DNA of 64,000 bases from Muribaculaceae bacterium (GTDB taxonomy: Bacteria > Bacteroidota > Bacteroidia > Bacteroidales > Muribaculaceae), in contig JAIDXM010000022.1 in NCBI GenBank assembly GCA_029058745.1, positions 1 to 64,000 on the forward strand. Direction: 5' to 3'. This document shows positions 29,490 to 37,310 of the stretch, one piece after another. Below the pieces are notes generated by a model. That model was given only the letters and a program-made list of their open reading frames with translations, ran no database searches and had not been told where the DNA came from. A program made the translations under genes and the position numbers. Each line of letters begins with the position of its first letter. Position 1 is the stretch's first letter.

Positions 29490-32258
29490 TCATTCACGGT
29501 TCCACTCGGAATCCGTCACCTGGAAGCCCTTCTGCTGGCAATACTCCAGGGGGGTCATCCCGGCGATTCCCTTGAAGGCCCGGTAGAAGGTGGTCTTGCT
29601 TCCGAACCCGCATTTCTCGGAGAGGGCCTTGAGCGTGATGCGCGACAGCTGCCCATCCTTGATGCACCGTTTCACCTCGTTCACCCTATAGGTGTTGACA
29701 AACTTGTTCCAGTTCACATCCATCCTCGTGTTGAGGAGCCTTGACAATTCGGTGTCGGTGGTCTCGAGGTCTTTCGCCACCTCCTTTATGGTCAGTCTGG
29801 AATTAGTGTATGGCTTGTTCTCGTCCATATAGAGGAGGAGCTTGTCCATCAACAGCTCATGCCCGCTATCCTCCTGCGACGGTTTCCGTGAGTTTTCCTT
29901 CACCTCGCTCACCGATGTCAGAATCTGCCGTTCTTTCCTCATCCTGAGCTTCAGCTTCCATATCCTATAGGAGAAGTAGGCCATCAGCGCCAACACAATA
30001 AGGCAAATGCCGGCAATCACACTCATCCACAGATAGGATATCCTTACCTTCACAGGTATCGACGTGGATTTCCCGGTGTCGCCGTTGCGCACATGAAACA
30101 CATAGTCGCCCGACGGAAGGTTACGGTAGGAAATCCGGCTTCTCCCTCCGAGCCGCCGCCAGTCGGAGTCATATCCCTCAAGCCTGTATTCATATGAATT
30201 GGAATAAGGGAGGGTATAGTCCATCGACGACACCCTGAACGTCGCAACCGCAGTCCCGGAGGGGAGTTCGAAACCATCCTTCCAGTTGATGTCCATGATA
30301 TCTGTGGAGACGCCGTCGGCGATACATTCCACCACCATCGGGGCAATCTCACCCATCAGAGGGTTCTCGACATTAGATGTGGAGGCATACACGAGCCCAC
30401 CCTCGTTTGTGAAATATATGACGCTGTCGGATGCAATAAAGCTGTTGAAGTTGAACGGCAGAGAAGGGAGTCCGTCCTGACGCTCGAATTTCTGCAACAC
30501 ACTGTCCTTTATGGAATACTTCACAATCTCGCGGTCGGTGGCTATCCAATATGTGTCGTTGCCAACTTCCTTGACACTGCGGGGTTTGTTGCCGTTGAGC
30601 CAGCTGTCGAGACCGAACCGCCTCACAACCTTCAAGGAGGAATCCACCACCGAAAGCCCTGACATCCCACACACGAAAGTGTTACCCCTTTTGTCGTGAT
30701 AAAGGTAATGGACATGGTCGCGGGCCGGGATGTCGATATTGTCGAGGGTGGCGCTTCCTGTCTTAGTGTCAATCAGTACAAGCCCGAATTTGGTGCCCAC
30801 CCACAGACGGCGGTGTGAGTCGAGACAGACCCTGCGCACAATCGACGTGGGAAGCGATGAATTCTGACGCGTGTAATGCGCCAGGACATCCCCCTTTACC
30901 GTAGCGTGGAAGAGACCCTCTTGGGTGGCCACCCACATGTTCTCGTCATGGTCGGGGATAAACTGGAAGACACATCCATAACGGAACAGGTTGTTGTCTG
31001 CCACGTCTTCAAGACACTGTGTCTGGCGGTTAAAGCGCGAGATGCCGCCGCCATATGTGCCAACAAGCACTTCCTCCCCGATCTTCCCGATATATGTGAT
31101 TATGTCGGAGCGCACTCCCGGCGTGCCGCCCCATATGGAATAGTGCTTTCTGGTCCCTCCTTTCTCATCGATGAAATAGAGTCCCTCTCTTGTGCCTATA
31201 AGCTTCGCCCCGTCGGGGTAGATATAGAACGAGGCCACCCTATGCTCGGCTGAATTGAAATCCCCGCTACTGTAGATCATAAACTTGTCTTTCGAACGGG
31301 GTGAATAGCTCACCCCTCCGAACTGGGTGCCTGTCCAGAGAAGCCCGTCATCGTAAAGAAACGACGCCACGGTGTTCGACATCAGGCCGCTGTTGTGGCG
31401 CTGGCGTGCCGTGAGTGTCCCGAGGTCTTTGCCAGAGGTGGAGACTATGCGGAGTCCGCGTCCGTTGGTACCTACGTAAAGACGGTCGCCGCTGACTCCG
31501 ATGCATTGTATGAGGTTGTGCTCAAAACCCTCTATCTCACTGAATTCACGCGACCTGACATTATATCTGAACAATCCTTTGTTGAATCCACCCACAAAAA
31601 GGGTGTCTCCTTTTACCGCGAGACAGGTGAAATGATTCCCTTTCCCCATCTTGTCAGGCATCCTGTGGAGAAGGGGATATCTCGACTTGAGATCGAGATA
31701 TACGAGTCCGTCTGCCGTGGAACACCATATATTGAGGGAATCCTGCATTGCAATCCCTGTGATGTCGTTCGACGAGGAGAGACCGCTCTCTATCGGAATC
31801 CTCTCCACCTTCCCGTTCTCATACAGATAGAGACCAACGTCCGTGCCTATGGCATAGCATGTAGGCGACACCTTCTTCACAACCCTCACATGCGACTGTG
31901 GAAATTCCACCTCTTTCAGAATGCCTCCATAGCGGTCGAAGGTCATGAGCCGCGACACGGTCCCAATCAGCAGATTCCGCGAATCCATCTCCTCGATGGC
32001 CCAGACCTCCTCACTCTCTGTGGAAGGATAGCTTTTCACCTGGTTGCCGTCGAATCGGGCAAGGCCCTTCTCCGTGCCGAACCACATGAACCCGTGGCGG
32101 TCCTTATGGATAGCCAATACTGCGTTCGACGGCAGGCCGTCTTCTATTGAAAGAGTGTGAAGGAAGGATGGCATGACTCCGCTCTCTTCTCCTGACACAG
32201 TTTGGGGAAGAAAAGCCGCCATCAGGCCTATGAGTATGCATGATATCAGGTTGTTCAT
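29490..32258 (-). CDS. Propeller/Y_Y_Y sensor, TM, AraC-type HTH regulator without histidine kinase or receiver
   Basis: Reg_prop-like repeats (MWFGTEKGLARFDG); YEYRLEGYDSDWRRLGG; TM; C-terminal ALSEKCGFGSKTTFYRAFKGIAGMTPLEY; no H/N/G boxes between TM and HTH. Confidence 0.9.
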   Translation of the reverse strand: MNNLISCILIGLMAAFLPQTVSGEESGVMPSFLHTLSIEDGLPSNAVLAIHKDRHGFMWFGTEKGLARFDGNQVKSYPSTESEEVWAIEEMDSRNLLIGTVSRLMTFDRYGGILKEVEFPQSHVRVVKKVSPTCYAIGTDVGLYLYENGKVERIPIESGLSSSNDITGIAMQDSLNIWCSTADGLVYLDLKSRYPLLHRMPDKMGKGNHFTCLAVKGDTLFVGGFNKGLFRYNVRSREFSEIEGFEHNLIQCIGVSGDRLYVGTNGRGLRIVSTSGKDLGTLTARQRHNSGLMSNTVASFLYDDGLLWTGTQFGGVSYSPRSKDKFMIYSSGDFNSAEHRVASFYIYPDGAKLIGTREGLYFIDEKGGTRKHYSIWGGTPGVRSDIITYIGKIGEEVLVGTYGGGISRFNRQTQCLEDVADNNLFRYGCVFQFIPDHDENMWVATQEGLFHATVKGDVLAHYTRQNSSLPTSIVRRVCLDSHRRLWVGTKFGLVLIDTKTGSATLDNIDIPARDHVHYLYHDKRGNTFVCGMSGLSVVDSSLKVVRRFGLDSWLNGNKPRSVKEVGNDTYWIATDREIVKYSIKDSVLQKFERQDGLPSLPFNFNSFIASDSVIYFTNEGGLVYASTSNVENPLMGEIAPMVVECIADGVSTDIMDINWKDGFELPSGTAVATFRVSSMDYTLPYSNSYEYRLEGYDSDWRRLGGRSRISYRNLPSGDYVFHVRNGDTGKSTSIPVKVRISYLWMSVIAGICLIVLALMAYFSYRIWKLKLRMRKERQILTSVSEVKENSRKPSQEDSGHELLMDKLLLYMDENKPYTNSRLTIKEVAKDLETTDTELSRLLNTRMDVNWNKFVNTYRVNEVKRCIKDGQLSRITLKALSEKCGFGSKTTFYRAFKGIAGMTPLEYCQQKGFQVTDSEWNRE

Positions 32259-32666
32259 CTTCTTTTGCTAATGATAATGATATTAATAAAAACTTTTGTC
32301 TGCCTGCAATCGTATTAAACACATTCCGTTTCAAGCATCCACTCTCTTCAGGACACAATGTGGATAAAAAATTACTTGAACGACATCCGTTGCAGTTGAA
32401 AATATTTTGTAAAGTTATATAAAAAAACATTAAAAAAGGGACACTCACGTTTCAAAGTTTATCCATCCCGATTTTTTTGGCAGAGCCTCAATGACGGCGG
32501 AATTGAATGGGAAATGAGTGGCACAGAACAGTTTCAAATAAATTGGCACTCATTTTCAGATTCCATATATATCTATGTCACAGCAATATCCGCCAGTTCG
32601 CGACATTCCCATTTTATTCGGGACACATATGTCCCCCTTTTCTTTCCCCACATCCGGCATTAGTGA

Positions 32667-32674
32667 TAATTTTG
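32667..32674 (+). promoter_or_regulatory. TAnnTTTG-like -7 element before the solo AraC gene
   Basis: TAATTTTG, with TTTC about 20 nt upstream. Confidence 0.35.
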
Positions 32675-32680
32675 CATTTG

Positions 32681-33109
32681 ATGGAAAAGAATCACCACAC
32701 ATTTGACCTTGTCTCATATGCCGTCACGCACGCTGCCGTGGATGAACCGGACAAGAGGTTTCTCGAGCGTTTCCTCTCCATTCTCGACACCCACACCTCA
32801 TCCCCCGACATCAACGTCACGATGATTGAATCGATGATGAACACGAGCCATTCCACCCTGTTCCGGAAAATGAAACGGCTGACAGGACGTTCTCCACAGG
32901 ATATTGTGGCAGACTACCGTGTCACCCGAGGCATGCACTTCCTCAGGGAAGGGTTCAACGTCTCTGAATCCGCCTACAAAAGCGGATTCTCGAATCCCAA
33001 ATACTTCAAGACATGTTTCCTGAAGAAGTATGGAATCCTGCCCTCAAAATATAAAAAGATGATTGCGGATGGCCTGTCAAATGTCGAGCTGGCTGGAGAG
33101 AGTAAGTGA
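32681..33109 (+). CDS. Stand-alone AraC-type HTH protein resembling the DNA-binding end of an HTCS
   Basis: MMNTSHSTLFRKMKRLTGRSPQDIVADYRV...GFSNPKYFKTCFLKKYGILPSKYKK; start taken at internal ATG 32681 rather than 32507. Confidence 0.8.
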   Translation: MEKNHHTFDLVSYAVTHAAVDEPDKRFLERFLSILDTHTSSPDINVTMIESMMNTSHSTLFRKMKRLTGRSPQDIVADYRVTRGMHFLREGFNVSESAYKSGFSNPKYFKTCFLKKYGILPSKYKKMIADGLSNVELAGESK

Positions 33110-33802
33110 TTTCGTGGGATACACCTTGCTCACCTGCGACATCACCGAGAGAAGGTCTGTATAGGCGTGCGCGAGTATCACGAAGTTGATTTCTGTCTCC
33201 CCTTTCTCATAGTCATATTCCACATAGAAGGTAGATAGATGCACGCGATTGTCGCGGAACACCTCACGGTATCGCTCTATGTTCTCCACCACACTCCCCA
33301 CAGTGACGCTCACCACCTTCGACTCCTGCCCCAACTTGCGCCGCTTCTCATAATGCTCGAATGCCACAAGGGTGAGAAGAATAAGTATTGTGGCCCCTAT
33401 CGAGCACATATACATCCCCACCCCGACGGCCATCCCTATTATGGCTGTCATCCAGATTCCGGCGGCCGTGGTGAGTCCCCTCACAGCCCCTTTCATATGT
33501 ATCATGGCCCCGCCGCCTATGAAACCGATGCCGGTGATTACCTGCGCCGCTATCCTCCCCGGGTCGCCGTTCTTCAGCCCCATATACACCTGCGGCACAT
33601 AAATCGACAGCAGCATGGCGAGGCATGCCCCCATGGAGATGAGTGCGAATGTCCTGATTCCGGCTATCTGCCCCTTCCTCTTGCGCTCCGCGCCCACCAC
33701 CATTCCGAGAACCATGCTCAACACAAGACGGAAGATGCTGTTGAGCATATTTACCTCAAGGGAATTTATACTGTCTGCGACAATCTGAAAATACTGATTC
33801 AT
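33077..33802 (-). CDS. MgtC/SapB-family membrane protein
   Basis: RLVLSMVLGMVVGAERKRKGQIAGIRTFALISMGACLAMLLS; GIGFIGGGAMIHMKGAVRGLTTAAGIWMTAIIGMAVG. Confidence 0.93.
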   Translation of the reverse strand: MNQYFQIVADSINSLEVNMLNSIFRLVLSMVLGMVVGAERKRKGQIAGIRTFALISMGACLAMLLSIYVPQVYMGLKNGDPGRIAAQVITGIGFIGGGAMIHMKGAVRGLTTAAGIWMTAIIGMAVGVGMYMCSIGATILILLTLVAFEHYEKRRKLGQESKVVSVTVGSVVENIERYREVFRDNRVHLSTFYVEYDYEKGETEINFVILAHAYTDLLSVMSQVSKVYPTKSLTLSSQLDI

Positions 33803-33807
33803 ATCGG

Positions 33808-33838
33808 CAAAATTAATAAATATCCGCCATAATACAAC
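33808..33838 (-). promoter_or_regulatory. Promoter candidate for the MgtC-like gene
   Basis: Minus strand GTTG - 19 nt - TAATTTTG. Confidence 0.4.
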
Positions 33839-33973
33839 CTCACATCCCTATTCCGGCAATTTTTTTCAAAAAAATTTCGCGTCTGACATGAACCTTTCCC
33901 CTCCCCGGTTTGTATTATATACAGAAAATCGTTTCATGATGTTAGGTTAGTTTGAAAAAGTATTATGGAAAAC

Positions 33974-34005
33974 AAAAGGCGGCCGATGTGAATCGGTCGC
34001 CTTTT
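33974..34005 (-). terminator. Terminator after the GH2 gene
   Basis: AAAAGGCGGCCGAT gtga ATCGGTCGCCTTTT. Confidence 0.8.
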
Positions 34006-34024
34006 ACTTTCAGAATCCGGCACG

Positions 34025-37000
34025 TCAGAGCACCTTCAGGAAATCAGCCTCTATGATTCGGAGCTCGTTGTTAACCTTGTCGCCTCCCTCTGCCTTGAAG
34101 AGGTCGAGGTCGTTGGCCACAGGAGCCACAAGCTCTGTAATCTGGCCGAATCCCTCGCTTTCTGTCGCGCTCCCTTTCAGGCGTATGGTGAGCGAACCCG
34201 TCTTGACCGGTTTCAGCTTCAGATTGCAGTAGCCGAGTGAGGTCGGGGTGTTGCCTTCCCACACCATCTCGCCATTGTCGGCGGTTATCTCTATGGGATA
34301 GCTGCGGCGGCGCCAGCCGGTGAGCTTGATGTCGAGTTCATCCACCACCGTGGGTTCGGCAAACGAATACTTTATCCAGGCATTCTTGAGCGACCCGTCG
34401 TTTCTCCACTCCGACGACTCGTTGTCATCGACACTGGCGGCGGCGAGTTCCTGGTTGCATCCGGCGGTGACACTCGCCACGCGGACTGTCTTCTTCAAAT
34501 CCTTATACGACGGTGTGTCCGGGGTCTCTCCCCTCTCCAGGCTCAACGGAAGTGTGGCACGCTGCTCATAAGTGGTGAGTCCGTCTTTCACCTTCACGGC
34601 TTTCGACTTCAGTTCTATCTTCTCCTCCGGAAGCCCCTCGGCCTGCGCATATACCTTTATCACGCCGGGCTTGTCAAGACTGCGCACGAAGACTCTGTTG
34701 ACTCCACATTCCACGGGGAGTGTGGTGGAGAAGGCCATATTGTCGTCGCCCTTGGCGATGCCGCCACGCCATTCCGCAGGTCCTTCCACCCGGAAAGAGA
34801 CATTGCGGTTGTCGAGCGGACAGCGGCGTCCCTCGGAATCGACCACCTCATATTCTATCAAGGCCAAGTCGGCCCCGTCGGCCATAAGTCCGCCGGGGGC
34901 TGTCATCACCGTCATGTTAAGTCGTGCCGGGGCTCCGGCGGTGGTTAGGGTGTATTCCGAGAGGGTGTTGCCCTTCTCGTCGAGAGAGACAGCCTTCAGT
35001 GTCCCTGGCTCGTAAGCTATGGAATCGAACGTGTGGAGGAAATGGTAATCCACCTTCTCGCGCCCCACCGGCTTCCCGTTGAGAAGAAGCTCGACACGCG
35101 GAGCGTCGGAAACCACATACACCGGTTTCACAGTGCCCTTGTCGTAGTTCCAGTGACCCATGATATAAGTGCGGCTCTTTTCGGGAGTCACCCAGCCGTC
35201 CCACATCACCTGATGTGCATAATAGGAGTCTTTCGGAAGACGCATGGCGTCGCTGACGCCGCTCGTGCGGTAGTTTGACTCTCCACGGCAGTGTGTCTGC
35301 GTGTCGGAGAATATAATCTTCACGCCACCCGAGCTCACGCGGTCGCCCATACCGGGACGCTCCTGCCAATAGTCGTGCCAGCGGCGCACATGCTCCACGG
35401 CGAGCTGGTCCTGGTTGCGGTTGTAGTCGGAAGCGTCGGCGTTGCGGTAGAGGGGGCCGTCGCCACTCTTGTGATATGGGAAACTCCAGTCGTCCCAGTA
35501 ACGGCGCAGACCCTCGTCGCGGCTATATTCCATGGCCCAGACAGGCTGTCCGGCGCTCTTGTTGATATAGAGCATCTCGCCGCCATATTCCGACACCTTG
35601 CTGGCAAGCATCTCGCGGCTTCCGGCCGCGCGCCCGCCGTGGGGGTCATATTTGTCGCGTATCGCCTTCAGCTCCTGCATATGCTCGTCGGAGATTCCCT
35701 TGTTGCCCCCTTCGTAGAATATGATGCTCGGATTGTTGCGGTTGTAGATGATGGCGTCGCGCATCACCTCCGTGCGGTGTTCCCAGCGGCGTCCCGTCAC
35801 GTCTCTCTCGGAGTCGCCGGCGGGCATGGCCTGGATGAGTCCGACGCGGTCGCACGATTCCACATCCTGCTTCCAGGGGGCCACATGCATCCATCTCACG
35901 ACATTGCCTCCCGAACGCACCATCTCAAGATTTGAATAGTCGCTGAGCCATGCCGGGACACTCATCCCCACTCCGGGCCATTCATTGCTCGTGCGCTGGG
36001 CATAACCGTGCACCATCATCGTGCGGTCGTTGAGCTTGAACTGCCCGTCCTTGAACTCGGTCTTGCGGAAGCCGGTGCGGGTATCCACCGTGTCCCCCTT
36101 TTTACCATCCACCACGAGGGTTGTCTTCACGTTGTAGAGATAGCCGTAGCCCCAGCTCCAGAAATGGAGGTCGCTGAGTGGCTTGGAAGCCTTAAGCACC
36201 GTCATACCGCCGGGCTGCACAGTGGCCGACGGGGAGCTGTAGGACGCCACAACCTTTCCGTCGGCATCCGTAATCTCTACGTCGAGCGACACCTTGGCGG
36301 CTTTCTTGCTGTCGTTTTTCACTTCCGACTCCACATACACTTTCGCGCTTCTCTTCTTGATGTCGATATCCTTGGCATAGACATACACACCCGTAGTGCC
36401 AAGCGAGGAATAGAGAGGGAGTGTCTGATACACCTCTCCGGTTATATGCAGACGCACATTCTTGGGCAGTCCGCCGTAGTTGGCGTTAAAGTTCTTGTCG
36501 TTCCACTGATATACGCTTCCTGACGAACGTTCGTGATAACGCCAGTTGTTGTCTGTGCGCACGGCCACCACGTTCTCCTTGCCGGGTTTCACGTAGGGGG
36601 TGATGTCAAAGCCGAATGCCATCACACCGTTCTCGTTGAGGCCCACGTGCTCTCCGTTGACATACACGTCGGCGCCCTGACGTGCCCCCTCGAACTCTAT
36701 GAACACCTTCTTCCCTTTGGCCGATGAGGGCACCTTGAAATGCTTGCGATACCACGCTACTGTGTCGGTGAGCTGTGCAATCGGTATCTTGTATGCCTCA
36801 TCCTCGTTGAAAGCCCGGGGAAGCGTCACCTTCTTCCAGTCGCTGTCGTTGAAGGAGGGATTCTCGGCTCCTGAGGAGTCGCCGATATGGAGAAGCCAGC
36901 CTGGATTGAAGTTATACACCTCGGAAGCCTCTGCCGTCACCCACGGCGACATAGCGGCCGCGAGGGCGAGGGCGTAAATCATTCTCTCTGTTTTTTTCAT
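34025..37000 (-). CDS. GH2-family glycoside hydrolase with C-terminal discoidin-like module
   Basis: WYRKHFKVPSSAKGKKVFIEFEGARQGADVYVNGEHVG; NNPSIIFYEGGNKG; DNESSEWRNDGSLKNAWIKYSF. Confidence 0.88.
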   Translation of the reverse strand: MKKTERMIYALALAAAMSPWVTAEASEVYNFNPGWLLHIGDSSGAENPSFNDSDWKKVTLPRAFNEDEAYKIPIAQLTDTVAWYRKHFKVPSSAKGKKVFIEFEGARQGADVYVNGEHVGLNENGVMAFGFDITPYVKPGKENVVAVRTDNNWRYHERSSGSVYQWNDKNFNANYGGLPKNVRLHITGEVYQTLPLYSSLGTTGVYVYAKDIDIKKRSAKVYVESEVKNDSKKAAKVSLDVEITDADGKVVASYSSPSATVQPGGMTVLKASKPLSDLHFWSWGYGYLYNVKTTLVVDGKKGDTVDTRTGFRKTEFKDGQFKLNDRTMMVHGYAQRTSNEWPGVGMSVPAWLSDYSNLEMVRSGGNVVRWMHVAPWKQDVESCDRVGLIQAMPAGDSERDVTGRRWEHRTEVMRDAIIYNRNNPSIIFYEGGNKGISDEHMQELKAIRDKYDPHGGRAAGSREMLASKVSEYGGEMLYINKSAGQPVWAMEYSRDEGLRRYWDDWSFPYHKSGDGPLYRNADASDYNRNQDQLAVEHVRRWHDYWQERPGMGDRVSSGGVKIIFSDTQTHCRGESNYRTSGVSDAMRLPKDSYYAHQVMWDGWVTPEKSRTYIMGHWNYDKGTVKPVYVVSDAPRVELLLNGKPVGREKVDYHFLHTFDSIAYEPGTLKAVSLDEKGNTLSEYTLTTAGAPARLNMTVMTAPGGLMADGADLALIEYEVVDSEGRRCPLDNRNVSFRVEGPAEWRGGIAKGDDNMAFSTTLPVECGVNRVFVRSLDKPGVIKVYAQAEGLPEEKIELKSKAVKVKDGLTTYEQRATLPLSLERGETPDTPSYKDLKKTVRVASVTAGCNQELAAASVDDNESSEWRNDGSLKNAWIKYSFAEPTVVDELDIKLTGWRRRSYPIEITADNGEMVWEGNTPTSLGYCNLKLKPVKTGSLTIRLKGSATESEGFGQITELVAPVANDLDLFKAEGGDKVNNELRIIEADFLKVL

Positions 37001-37037
37001 CGCTTTGGTGTTGGTTTTATTTATGGTCTGTTTTGTT

Positions 37038-37074
37038 GAAAAGCGGATGATGTCTGTGTCATCGTCCGCTTTTC
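37038..37074 (-). terminator. Hairpin downstream of the CE12-like gene
   Basis: GAAAAGCGGATGATG tctgtgt CATCGTCCGCTTTTC. Confidence 0.65.
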
Positions 37075-37082
37075 AGTAAGTG

Positions 37083-37101
37083 CCTGTGCCGGCGGCACAG
37101 G
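37083..37101. repeat. 8-3-8 palindrome, possible divergent REP-like element
   Basis: CCTGTGCC GGC GGCACAGG. Confidence 0.35.
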
Positions 37102-37310
37102 GAGGAAGTCGTGATAAGGAAGTTGTCGGGGAGAAAGGTATTTCTTTAGTTATGGATTAACAGTTAAAAGTTATGGATTAATTTAAACTCGGACTAAGGT
37201 CTTTCAAATCATGAAAACTAACTTCCACTATAACAACTAATTCATTATCTTTATCAGCATCAGGGACTGACGGGATATTCCTGCCTCCCCGGATGCCTTG
37301 AACCTAAAAA

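Noticed and set aside
32507-32680. N-terminal extension of the solo AraC protein
   Set aside because: The sequence MGNEWHRTVSNKLALIF... looks non-coding and overlaps the likely promoter; start at 32681 preferred.
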